Assembly: GCF_017654505.1 (NCBI RefSeq)
Contig: NC_054558.1
Coordinates: 14,561,628 to 14,625,627 of the forward strand
From: Polyodon spathula
Lineage: Eukaryota; Chordata; Actinopteri; Acipenseriformes; Polyodontidae
Direction: 5' to 3'
DNA: 64,000 bases
In this document: positions 12,621 to 24,599 of the stretch, one piece after another
Layout: every line of letters starts with the position of its first letter
How positions within the stretch are numbered: the first letter of the stretch is position 1
The notes under the pieces: model-generated
Told to the model about the DNA's origin: nothing
The model's database searches: none
The model's input: only the letters and a program-made list of their open reading frames with translations
Translations under genes and position numbers: made by a program

Positions 12621-14659
12621 CGAATAAATTTTTTTATTTGTTTATTTTTTTCAGGTGGATGGATATGCAGTTGTGGTTGCAATCCATTAACATACAGTAT
12701 AAATGACATTTTAGAACATTTATAAGCAGTTTTAAAATGCATTGCACAAACAGCAAAGTGTTACAAAATAGTATGTTCACAAATACAGCACCAGACATTA
12801 TGAAGTAGTCATTCTACCCCCAGTTCTCTGTGCTTTAATCTCAGAATGAAACCAAGCAAGACCCCTCCCTCAGCAATGTGAACCAAGCTGACCATCTCCT
12901 CTCTGGTTTGGATGCTAGTGCTGGTCCAGCAATTCCTGCAATAGAGCCCTGCCTTTGTTCTGTTTCTAAAGAACCTCCCTCCTCCGCCCTTCACTCTCCC
13001 AGCTTGTGCTTGCATGGATGTCCCTGTGTATTTAAAACATGCTGGGAAGGCTGCAAGACTGTGGGCCCCAGTGCTTGGGAATCTGAGAAGGAGAATGACA
13101 CACCAGACACATTTAAGCCCTGTCAGTCTGTACTGATGTGAAGAGCCTGCCACTTTCCCCAAAAGAACACCTCTTAATCCACCCACTCTCCCCCAGCACA
13201 GGGTCTGGCCTCATTTGCATTGGACAAGGGGAGTGTGTTAACTCTTAACTGTCCTCTAGGCTCACACCCCTACACTGATACACTGTAATCAAATCTCTCT
13301 GGAGACTGTTAAGCTGTGTAAATTAAAGTCTATATGCTTAAACAAATTGGGAATGTTTGTAACCAATCACAAAAACCATCATGTTAACACTTTTTAAAAC
13401 ATGACATGTCTTTGTGTATAAGACTCCATGTGCATATTTAACTGTACATGGAAAGCTTGTGATGCAATGTTGCACATGAAATAAATTGGCCTACGTTGTA
13501 AACACCTATATTTGGCCTGCATATTTTTGAGAATGATTAACCATTTAGGCAACATTCAAAACTTTTTATGTCTAAGTTTACTTTAAAGGTTTGACATAGT
13601 GGAATAAGGTTTCAAGGGTGTCAGAAGCGTGTCCACTGATCAACACACTAGACAAAACATTTCTCCACATGGCTTAGTATTTTGTAAGTTCCACTCAAAA
13701 TGCTATTAAACGAGATTCCGGAGTGGCCAGATATAAGCTGGGGATCCAATAAGGAGTGTTGCACTGTCCCTGATGCTCCTGTGCAATTGGCTGGGATTGA
13801 TTCACCACATTGCACTACACATCTCACATTGTATTACTCCAGTAGTACCTATTCCATATGTAACTTCCTGTGCCCTGCAGTCTCAAGATCTACTAGTTGA
13901 GCGCTGAGTCCGACTTCTCATAAACTGAATCTGAACCAGATTCTCACATTCTGCTCAAGCTGTAAATAAAATAAAATACAATACTTTTACAGAGTGAAAT
14001 ATAAATATTGTATACCCTTTGAATTTTCCCGTGATATGAAAATCACTTCAGAAATAGAATTGTGTTGTTGATGCAAAGAAACAGGGCTATCAATACAGTC
14101 TATATTCTGAAAGAGTGCACAGAAGTACAATAAATAAAGTGTAGTAAACAACACTGAATAGTACTGAGAGATACTGCTGCTTAAATACAGAGACAAATAA
14201 TTTTCAATAATATTGAAAACTGAGTGTCTTTCTAAAACAGAAACAGTGATCGTCTCTAGATCTGTCACATCTTAAAGCATAATAAATACACACTTACTGA
14301 AGCTGAAGCAGTTGCATTGCAACATGCAGTGTGGCGGCATTTGCGGTCACAAAGAAATAACAGAACAGGGCCATTCAAGCACAGTAATTTCAGGTTACTG
14401 TGAGCTCAAACTGCGTGTTTAGCTGCTGCTTTATTTCAATCCTAGGCATACTCACATTAGCTTTCATAGCAATAGACTACAATCACAATGGCATAGGACT
14501 AGCACTGAAGTATGGGACCATGCTGGGTTCTGTAATTACAGCTCCATTCACACTGGCAACGCTGGTTTGCAACTGCACAGTGTAAACAGGCTGGAGGGTC
14601 AGAGACTCAGCTAGAAAGGGAACCCAAGATCTATTATAGGCATCATATTACTGATCATC

Positions 14660-14968
14660 AGAACAAGCCGTGCAGGTGTCCGCTTGAGCTTACCAGGCAC
14701 CTGGCCAATAGGACTCGCTGTAGCATGATGAGTAGAAACACTGGCCACAGATTTCGCCTCCCTAAACTGCAGAAGCTCCAGAGCCAATGCAATTCTCCCT
14801 CTGGGATCCCCTTTGCACAGCCAGGAACCTGCACCCCCTTGACTACACGACTGACCCTGCTCACCACACGGCCACGCCTTTACCAGGAGAGATCCTCAGG
14901 GATCTCTGCGCCCCCTGACTGTATGACTCACCCTGCACACCACACAACCATGCCTTTACGAGGGAAGA
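14660..14968 (+). repeat. Dispersed repeat family R1, copy 1
   Basis: About 300 bp are shared with 61345-61590 in the same orientation. Shared phrases include CTGGCCAATAGG, TTTCGCCTCCCTAA, CAGAGCCAATGCAA, GACTGTATGACTCACC and CACCACACAACCATGCCTTT. In this copy the 3' module (TGACTACACGACTGACC... and GACTGTATGACTCACC...) is duplicated. The block is non-coding and SINE-like in size, and I cannot place the family. Confidence 0.75.
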
Positions 14969-15089
14969 CACCCACACTAGTGAGTTTTTTTATACAGTAA
15001 GTAACTGATTGATTTCAAAACTTTGTCTGGTCTTAAAGGTTGCCAAAGATTCAGCAATAACGACAGGGTTACCATTCCAAACCCTCACT

Positions 15090-15340
15090 ACTATCTGGTT
15101 GCACTTCATTGGACTCTCTCAGAGCCACAATGTCTCTTTAGTGCTGTGGTGGACACAGTACAAGTGCGGTCTCTGCTGGCATTACAAAACCTTATCATAA
15201 ACACCTTGGATTTGTACTCTACACTTTCAGCTATACACCCAAGCATTCTATTTGCCTTTTTAATTGCTTCCCCACACTGTGTGGTTGCTGACAGCGAGAA
15301 GTCATTTACAACACCATCCTCTTTCTCTTGGTGGAGAAGA
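15090..15340 (-). pseudogene. CR1/L2-like LINE reverse transcriptase C-terminal remnant
   Basis: A minus-strand frame reads TQCGEAIKKANRMLGCIAES and then VEYKSKVFMIRFCNA. This matches the conserved segment after the RT domain in CR1/L2-clade LINEs (pattern KANRxLGxI...YKS...LYNALVRPHLEY). Sequence after CNA is frameshifted. It lies 320 bp downstream of med13l exon 2, inside intron 2. It is unrelated to med13l. Confidence 0.7.
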
Positions 15341-15661
15341 AAAAGAGAGAGAAAACAAAAATGTTTCCTAAGGATCACAGTGTATCCAGATCAAGCCCCC
15401 TCCTGCAACAATTCTTATTTTCCAGTTCCCACAATACACCACTCATTTCAGTGGCTTTGTTGCAGGGGGGAGCATAAACTGTTTAGACTGCAATGTTTCA
15501 AAGAAAAAAAAAATTCTACTGGCAAACATTCTTGAACAAAAGTTGAAAAAAAAAATGCTGTGCTACAGACAATGCAGGATACAGCAAAGGTAAAGTACCG
15601 TGTTTCTTGTAAACATAGTAGGGGATTCTGTGAGCAGGGCCTCTATGGAAGCAGTACTCAC

Positions 15662-15899
15662 CCTCCAGCTCATGGTGGATGATGTCAGCGAGGTTGGGGT
15701 CCTCACCCCACCAGAAGATCCACAGCTCCTTGGCGTCGGGTTTGACGTCCCGGCGCCACACGCAGAGCAGGTTGGCGTGGACACAGCGCGTGAAGCTGCG
15801 CAGGATGGGGTCGTCCTGGGCCGGCGCCGAGATCACCGGGCCGCACTCCCCGTTCCCATGGAAACTGTACCGACGCCATTTGATACCGGTCAGCTCTGC
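15662..15899 (-). CDS. med13l: med13l coding exon 2
   Basis: The exon is 238 nt: 79 codons plus one base. It opens [11 protein letters not shown] and contains [36 protein letters not shown] and IIHHELE, all hallmark N-terminal MED13L sequence. The acceptor is a pyrimidine-rich tract ending TTGCAG (AG at 15901-15900 on the minus strand), and exon 1 joins in phase 0. The donor is GTGAGT starting at 15661, leaving a phase-1 G that fits the Val which follows in MED13L orthologues. Frame beyond the donor, and the short upstream stretch MQ, are not coding. The exon is markedly richer in GC and CpG than its flanks. No downstream exon is visible between here and position 1, so intron 2 exceeds 15.6 kb. 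MED13L introns near the 5' end are also very long in mammals. Confidence 0.95.
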
Positions 15900-16901
15900 C
15901 TGCAAGAGGATAGAGAAGCAGCACTTTGAAAAGTGTAAACTGCCCTAGAGACACTAACTGGACAACGTTTTTGTGGCGACAGTTTAGGAAGACCTTTTCA
16001 ATATGAATTCATTCAAGGATTTAAAAGGTCAGTATTTTGGGTAAGTCTTTGGTAAGAATCACTGAGGAACATCAGGTCCCATAATAATGCTCACAGAAGT
16101 CTAACCCATGAATTCAGTTCTATGCCTAACTCCACACGCTTATCTGTTCTAAACTTCCTTTAACTGCATAGATCAAACATACAGTTTTGACATCAGACTA
16201 CATTCAATTAAAGAAAGTTATCAGTCTCTATGCCTTGCTCTCTGTAAATCTCTTACATTTACTGGGTCATTTTACCTCAGCAGTGAAATCGGGGTCAACG
16301 CACTGGCTGAAGGCTGTTAACACCCTTTTTTAAAGGAGAGTTCAGGTGAGTCTTCAGGTGTTTTCTCCCCGGACTAGCAATAATAAGCTCTGAAATCCAG
16401 TAGCTTGTGGCCACGGTTAGCCTCCTTAGGGTTGTTTGAATTACTGAAGTGAAATGAATGCAAGCCCAAGGTCGTGCACACTGGCAAAGCATGTTGACCC
16501 CAGCACCCTTGTTAAATAATAAACATTCATTTCACTTGCCAGTGAGTTGTATAGCCCAGGTTTTTAACCGAGTAGCTCAGAGTGGTTCAGTTCTTAAAAA
16601 CCCAGTTTCTGAGTGTACAACTGCCCAACAGCTCTGATAAATATGTTGTTCCATCTATCTGTCTGTTTTAGTGTGTCAGTATCTGCTTTCTCTCCCTCTG
16701 TATCAGTTAGTCTATCTGTGTGTCTGTCAGTCTTTGCTTAGGACTTTCTTTAGCAGAAGGTATGCAATGTATCAATCTCAGGTAACAGTATATGGAGGCC
16801 GTTTATCTGTCTGTCAAACCTGTATGTAATTTATAGTTTTCCAATTATGAAACCTGCTAAGGGCATTCTTTAGCACAAGGGTTATATATATATATATATA
16901 T

Positions 16902-17496
<595 letters not shown>

Positions 17497-20400
17497 GAAT
17501 TGGAAAGATTTGGATTCTTTCAAAAAAAATATCTTGATTAAAAAATATCTTTGCAAGTTTTATCACAATCTGTGTTTTTTTTAGGGAAATGTAAAAAAGT
17601 ATTTGGTTTGAATGCAAAAGTAGATGCAGCAGTGTTCACCTTTTCTATATCCTTACTGTGAATAAAGTTTGTGGACTGGTGTCCTTTTTACTTGCCCTTT
17701 ATTTATTATTCTCAACAGCAACATTGCATTTATTTTTAAACCTGAGATCTGCCACAATATTGTATTTTTCTCTTAAATTACAATATAATTTCATAAATCC
17801 ATTTTGCACTTCTGCTATGCAAAGGTCTCAACAGTGCAGTTCTGAAAGAAGCACATGTTATTGCACATTTTTTGCATTTTCATTTTAAATAAAAAGATCT
17901 GGTACTACTTTAGGTTAAAGAAAGCTCAGATTCCCAGAGTTCTCTGTATGCACTTGCACTTCCTAGGTTATCTGACCACAGCAGTGTCTTCAGGGTCAAA
18001 GCATGTTACTGGCTGATACCATGTCAGTCAATAGGGAAAGCAGCCGATTGGTTATTGATAGGAAAGAAGCCAGTGAACGGGTGAGGGCAATTTTACTCTC
18101 CAGGTGGAATGACCCAGAAAGTGCAAGAAAGTCTAAAAGCAAGGCTTGCACAGAGATTTCCTTAACCTAGAGTAGCACCAGATATCATGATTTATAATGA
18201 AAATATAAGTTTGCTAAAACATGACATTATTTTAAAACTGGACATGTGTACATAGGACTGCCTCCATTATATCGCCTTCCACAGGAAACTTTCACCAAAA
18301 CAACCTAAAAGGCACAGATACGGTAAGCATCTTAACCTTGTATGATACCATCTTTTGATGTGCATATGGAAGTGAATGAAGATTTTATTGCATTAGCTAT
18401 AACCACTGTAAAAGAAAGATTTCAGTTGTGTGAGGTATGATAAAGTAGATTTAAAAACACTGCAAACCATGCATAATGCATATGTACAAACACTGGGAAA
18501 AGCATGTACAGTACAGTGCCAGTGTGCCTAGGTAAACTTAGCTTGTCTTGTTATGGTATTCTAGATGCTTATTACTGTATTGTAAAATATTATTGGCATC
18601 AACTCATCAATGAAATGTATAGTTTTTGCAGCGTTCAGGAGGGGAGCTTGCCATGCTGCTGTGTCTAAGGTCAGAGCAGGGTTAATTAAACGCGGCCAGG
18701 GCCTTTGCACCCCAGCTAATCCGAGAGAGAAACATTGGTGCATCGATAATCTGTGCTAAAGATAGCACAGCACTGGGGACGTTGCAATCTCTTTAGTATT
18801 AGCGATTTTCTGATTTTAATTTGGATTCCCTTACGGCAAGATTTAATTGCTAAATCCTGGAAAAGTCTTTTTAGCAAATAAATACAAACTGTGACTGTTA
18901 CCCAAAGTCAGGACTGAAGGTACTGGGTGAAATTTTAGGAGACTGTTCCCCCAGGTCTAAGGTAGCCAAACAGACAGACCATGTTACAGTAGGGGTAGAA
19001 TCAAGGTCGTAAAATCATGTGACTGCTTGTGTGACCTTTTCACTTCCTTTGTTACGGGCAAAAATGACCCAGCCCCCGCCCCCCCCCTCCCCCCCCTCAA
19101 CCCCTCTTTTGATCCAGTTTTAAACTGCTTTTCAAAATAGATTAAATAACCTATGATAACCATTAAACTGTTTTTAGCCTCTGAGGTGGCAGAGAAATCT
19201 CTGAGTCAAAGCCTAGACACGAAAAACAACAAAAGAGGACTTCTGCTCACAGTGATTTCAATACTGCTGTACGTGGACAAGCTTTCTTCTGCATGCTTGT
19301 TTGTGGTTTGATCTGTTCATTCCTCCTCTGTACACTGTAAACATCCCAGCCCACTTCACGTGAGACTGCATGCAGCCTGCCCCGAAATCCACCTATAAGC
19401 CTAAAAGCAGGAACTGAAAGCTGTGCTTTTATTTTCTGTGACAGTGCCTGCGCAACTGGAGAGCCCCTTCTTCAGATCAGAGTAAATCAGGGCAACGTTT
19501 ACTATAATAAACGCATAGCAGAGTGTAACGAAACGCAGTGATCAAGCATAGGTAAGCATTATGAAAGCTGGAGAGGTAAGGTAAAGCACATTTTAAAAAA
19601 GCACCATGACAAACTGTGCTAAATGGGAACATTGAGAAAACTGCCAAATTACTGTGCAAATTTACAAACATGTTATATGGGGTGCCTTCATCATTATACA
19701 GTTTTACTTTAGAAATAAATAAGGAATAGCTTGGCTTATTATGGTACTTTAGATGATTATGATTGTATTATAAAATATTGTTGTGTCTACAGTCTTGACC
19801 GAAATGTGCAGAACATTTCAAAATTAAAAACAAAAAAATCGACACACCACGAAGAAGCAGAACAAGCATATCAGTGCCATACAGCCCCATTGCCACAGCT
19901 GTAAATCTGAAGCTGATTTGAGCTGTCTGTACAATGCAACAGGACGTGTGTCAACAGTAAGATTAATATAAAAGAAGAAATGGCTTGGTAAACCAAGGAA
20001 ATGTTTGTATCACATATCAAAAAAGTATAATACCAAACAGCTGTTGAGGCCACTTAAGTTACTGTCAATAACTACATGCTAAAGAATGTGGACACCAAGT
20101 TTCATCAAAATTTTTTAGATGTCTGAGATTAGCCGATAAAGAAAAACATACACAGATGTCTAGAGAGAGAAGAGGAACCTACAGTGGAAAGAACATTAAA
20201 TCACAATCTTTCAGGATCTATCGTCGGAGCTTGCAGAAAAAATGAGAATGTTTGATGAAGCATGGCGGTTTTGCTAAAGAACAGGGCAACTCTGGGACAG
20301 GTTGGAGATGACACTGTAACTGCATGTCTCAAAAACACAAAAGAGCTCCATTTGGAAAAAGAAAGGAAAATAAACCCAACATTTACCTTTTAAGTCTCAT

Positions 20401-20712
20401 TAAGTTCAAGTTAAAATGTGAAACGTTGTTGAAATGTTGAAAGGCTATTTCTGCTATAAGCCAATACCTGGAGAAAACATTAATAAACTAATTAATGTTA
20501 GGCAATTTAATAGTAGGGCAGGTATTGTTGTTGGAGTTTGAGTTTAAAGTTTAATGCTGGGATAGGATTTTTTTTATTTTTATGATTGATTGCTTACTTA
20601 AAAATGAGGAATGGGAAGTGGTCGGGAGCTTGAATACTCTCTGACAGAATCAGTGCAGGCTTTGTTTTTGTTCTTTTGGCTTGTTATATTTGAGTGTACT
20701 TTTAAATAACCC

Positions 20713-21119
20713 TGTGACATGATGACTTGGGTGGTGACGTCCGACCCGGAAAAAACACACAGTACTGCAAGTAAATGAAGGGCTGTAAATAATAAATGAA
20801 CCAAATAAAAGGTTTAAACGAACAGGAAACAAAAACACTAAACTCAAACAAAACGACACATTAGCCAAAACAGACCAACACACCAGACACGCTGGTGTAA
20901 AACTAGCACGAAAAGCAACTGTAATTAGTTAGAATTTCTCTACTTCCCAACTCTAGTTCTGCCTCTATCACCCGTGATCACCCTATTTATACATCTGTTG
21001 CTGAAGCCTTAATTAATAATTTCATAACGTATTCAAATTCACGGCTCCAGCCACATTTCCATGTGTTTTTGCAGGGAGGATTCTAACTTCCTCCGTCACC
21101 CATTATTCCACACACACAT
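20713..21119 (-). mobile_element. Probable solo LTR (about 407 bp)
   Basis: The block runs from TGTGACATGATG to TTATTCCACACACA. On the minus strand it contains a TATA-like GTATAAATAGG followed by T-rich sequence and a downstream TTTATTATTTAC region. The composition and layout resemble the LTR at 16902-17370, but the sequence is a different family. The exact ends and target duplication are uncertain. Confidence 0.5.
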
Positions 21120-21684
21120 CCCCAAGCTCACGTACCAACATAGCTTTTTAATCTGCATGTGATGTGATTGTGCAATCCCCGTGCCTAAATACAAACATAC
21201 ATGTTACATAATCAACACTTCATGCACCACTACACACATACACATAAACATAAAGTTCACACAGGGACAGCACCCAGCCACAAACCCTCAGCTGGGATAT
21301 GGGGGTTTTAGGTAAAGAGCAATGTTTGGAATGGTTATCTGATTTTACTGGCTGGAGAATAATGGTATCTATGTATACATATATATGTGGGGAAACAACT
21401 ACAGTAAATCACTTTGAATTGGAAACACAAACAAGGTCAAGAACGAGGAATCTGTGAGATACCAGTGTGGGGGGCTTCCCACAAGGGGGGGTACAAACAA
21501 TTACATTTAAGATGGAATACCTGCTTAACAAATGATGGCTAATAATATTAAAATAGTAGCATAGAATGTCAACGGTTTTAATACATATCAGGAAAAACAA
21601 ACTAACCTAAAAAAGCAGAAATTATATTTTTTTTACAAGAAATTAATTTTAAGAAACGTGGAGTATCAATAATTTTCATTAAAT

Positions 21685-22026
21685 GTGGCAATACAGAAGG
21701 AAATACGAGACAATGAAGGAAGAGTAAACAATCATAATTTAATTCTGGCAAAACTTATATGCACCATGGTGGACCCAGGGTTTTTTGCGCTGGCTTTGGG
21801 AGACCTGCCTGTAGTTATAGGGGGAGATTTTAACCAGACCCAGGACATGTTTCTGGATAAATCAACACCAGGGAATACTAAGAATCCCAGTAACTGCAGA
21901 GCTCTGGCAGAACTAAACAGAGAGCTCGGCCTGATAGATATACAGCGATTAATACATCCCAATGAAAGGGGTTATACATTCTACTGCTCTGGCAAAAAGC
22001 GTCATCTAGAATTGACTATTTTTTAA
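21685..22026 (+). pseudogene. LINE endonuclease domain fragment
   Basis: A 113-codon open stretch holds the core of an APE-type endonuclease: LPVVIGGDFNQTQD, an LIDIQRLIHPNERGYTFYC segment and a degraded C-terminal motif. In working LINEs this domain nicks target DNA to prime reverse transcription. Flanking frames contain stops, and the following RT block lies in another register, so it is not functional. Confidence 0.75.
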
Positions 22027-23177
22027 TCTCCAAAACTCTAGTTAAAAACTCTAGCATAAATGTGATATAGGAGTTATTGTAATATCAGACCATACGAATG
22101 TGGATCTTATAATGGATGTGGGAAGGAAGCCAGAAAACATAAATAAATAAATAAATCACAGAAATAGCGATTAAATACTAATATTGCAGTACTTGGCTCA
22201 CACTGCCACACTTCAGAAGGAAACTGATTTTTTTTTTTTTTAACAATAACAAAGGTTCAACACAATACCGCTCAGTGGTATGGGAAGCTTTTAAATCATA
22301 TCTAAGGGGTGGACTGCGTCAAATGACATCCACAAATAAAATAAATAAAAAAATAGAATAGGTACGCAAACTTGAAAGAGAAATTAAGGAATTAAGAGAC
22401 AACAAATGGAAGTAATCCTTCTGCAGAAAAACTTCATAAATGGCAAAAGCTACATTTGAGATTAATTCAATTTATAATTAAAAAAAAAAAAGAATATACA
22501 CTATACAGATTAAAACAAGCCCATTACCAATCCGAGCAAGCAAGCACAATACTAGGACGCCAATTTAAAAACATAGAAATCAACTCCAGTATTCCAGCAA
22601 TTAGAGATGAGACTGGACAGATACATACACAGATATACTAATAGCACCTTTAAATCATACTGCCATAAATTATATCAATCGGAATCAAAAGCAGGAACTC
22701 CAGATTATAAGAAGTTATTTTCCCAGATTGAATTACCAAAACTCAATGTAGAACAAAGAGTTTTTTTTTTTTTTAACAAAAAATAACTGAAGGGGAGATT
22801 ACAGAGGCAATAAAATCAATGTTAACAAGGAAGGCGCCAAGGGAAGAGAGTATGCCTAGTGAATTTTACAAGTGGTTCAGAGACATTCTTACCACAGTCC
22901 TCTGTGAGATTTTACAATGAAGCATGGGACAGAGGGATATTACCCACTAGCATGAATAGTGCAATAATAACAATTATACCAAAATCCGGAAGAGACATTT
23001 TAGAATGCGGAAGCTACAGGCCAATGTCTCTACTGAATGCAGATTTTAAAACTGAACCAAGGTTATTGCTATTAGACTAAATAAAATTATTGCATTTGAT
23101 GGTTAAATCAGACCAATTACTGTAGGTTTTGTCACAGGGAGAAATGCCTCAGACAATCTGTGAAAGTTAGCACATTT

Positions 23178-23385
23178 TAGGGCTGCAGCGAAGTGTATAT
23201 TTTGACCTTCGAAGGTTCAGAACACATTGCCGAAAGAAGGTTAGAATCTTCGATGGTACTCATTTGCACAATTTACTGGTGACGTCACCACAGTTACTTG
23301 TTTATATTTGATTGAAAATCCTATTTCACCGGTAATCCGTATAAATGGAATAAAACATTCCCATGTAGTTTAAACATGCGTTATA
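23178..23385 (+). mobile_element. hAT-like MITE inserted in the LINE (copy A)
   Basis: The copy begins TAGGGCTGCAGCGAAG, a hAT-style terminus, and continues with CTTCGAAGGTTC and CTTCGATGGTACTC. It matches copy B at 31235-31432 in inverse orientation over about 200 bp, with a comparable number of scattered differences. It separates two adjacent RT segments of the LINE. A second terminal repeat is not visible, so the 3' end is probably lost. Confidence 0.65.
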
Positions 23386-24599
23386 TACGTTATATGGAAT
23401 CGTTTTGTGCGATATCTGGATACAAGATAAATTGGTCAAAAGTCCTACCATTTTCAAAACGTTGCCCCTCTTCCTTATTTGGTAAATGTAAATTCAGATA
23501 CTTGAAATATTTAAATATTTGGGAATTCTGATAAATTCTAGGATGGGACAAATGATGGTCTCCAATTTAGAGATTTCAATAGATAAAATGACCACCCATT
23601 TAGCAAAACTGGAGTAGGCTAAATCGATCTGGGGGAAAATCAATGTAATAAAAATTAACTACTTGGTGTCTCTGATCCCTTTAGCAACTAAACCTCTTTT
23701 TTCCATGCAAACTAAATGGGGGGCTGGGTGCACAGCTTGCCCTAACTAAATTACAAGGTACAGTTAACAAAGGGAGTCTTAAATGGACAAACTTGAAATA
23801 TTATCATTCTGCCTTCTCTTTAACTCAAATGGCTCATTTGAGAAGAACAGGGAAAGAAAGACCAGATTGGGTAAATATTGAAGCGAAGGTGCCAATACCC
23901 TTTTCCCCAGTCGATTACTTGGAACAGGAACAGCCTGAGCAAATGCGTTCTAATCCTGTTATAGCTCATACTGTTTCAGTCTGGGCACAGACAAATGTAC
24001 TGTTGAAAGAGTCCACTGGAATGCATCAAGACTCTCCTACATGGAAAAATCATAAAATGAAGATAGGAGGTAAAAGCGTGAAATGGGTAAGTTGGTAAAA
24101 AAGGGATATACATTATATCAAAGATTTACACACAAAAGGGCACTTCAATTAATTCAAAATAAGTGCAACATTCCTAGCACTGACTTCTGAAGGAACCTGC
24201 AACCACGTCACTGTCTAAGAGGTTTGTTACGGAGCGGTCTGAAAATGCCACAGGCTTCATCAGTAGTTAAAGTTTTAAATCAGTGGATGCACAAATCCCA
24301 CTATGCTTCTGGTACATATTCCTTTTTTAATAGATAATGCAACCCCCAACCTGACTGGATTCAAAATAGCGTGAGAGCAGGATCTGCGTATTAGTCAGGA
24401 GGACTGGGAATATCTCCTTGCTAATATGAATAGACCCATGATAGAAATACATCTGGGAGGGTGAAGGTGTTAATGTGTGCCTCTCTCATAGGTGAAAATG
24501 TGAGAAAAGTAATGGCAATACATATTAGATGATTTACGAGAATTATTTTATTAGCCCTGTGTACTGTAACAGCCCAAATTACAAAAACATTACAATCAA

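Larger units (their letters stand above)
1..15661 (-). other. med13l: med13l intron 2, 5' part (continues off the left edge)
   Basis: The donor GTGAGT begins at 15661 and no exon 3 is seen to position 1. Exon 3 should encode the segment following HHEL in MED13L, and no frame in this interval resembles it. The stretch is AT-rich with transposon remnants listed separately. Between about 7.0 and 9.85 kb I see only unique-looking AT-rich DNA and a TATG microsatellite. Confidence 0.8.
21557..24560 (+). mobile_element. Degenerate LINE of L1/Tx1 type (endonuclease plus reverse transcriptase)
   Basis: Fragments of one ORF2 appear in order on the plus strand, separated by frameshifts and stops. An apurinic endonuclease start reads NVNGFN near 21570. 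Next come GGDFNQTQD and RGYTFYCSGKKRHLELTIF (21685-22026), where the RxD end motif of the endonuclease is altered. The RT block ILPTSMNSAIITIIPKSGRD, then ECGSYRPMSLLNADFK (22859-23080) follows, then GFVTGRNASDNL (about 23130). After a MITE insertion come INWSK (about 23430) and the C-terminal DWVNIEAK, NPVIAHTVSVW segment (23793-24098), with further decayed sequence to about 24.55 kb. The motif spacing and wording fit the Tx1 branch of L1. Full-length ORF2 would be over 1,000 residues. Both ends are poorly defined. Confidence 0.82.

Noticed and set aside
12809..13186. 125-codon minus-strand frame
   Set aside because: No domain was recognised and a counter-frame of 87 codons lies on the other strand. 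It is moderately GC-rich intron sequence.
15023..15535. 170-codon plus-strand open frame next to med13l exon 2
   Set aside because: It overlaps a recognisable minus-strand CR1-like RT remnant and has no recognised domain, so it is a shadow frame.
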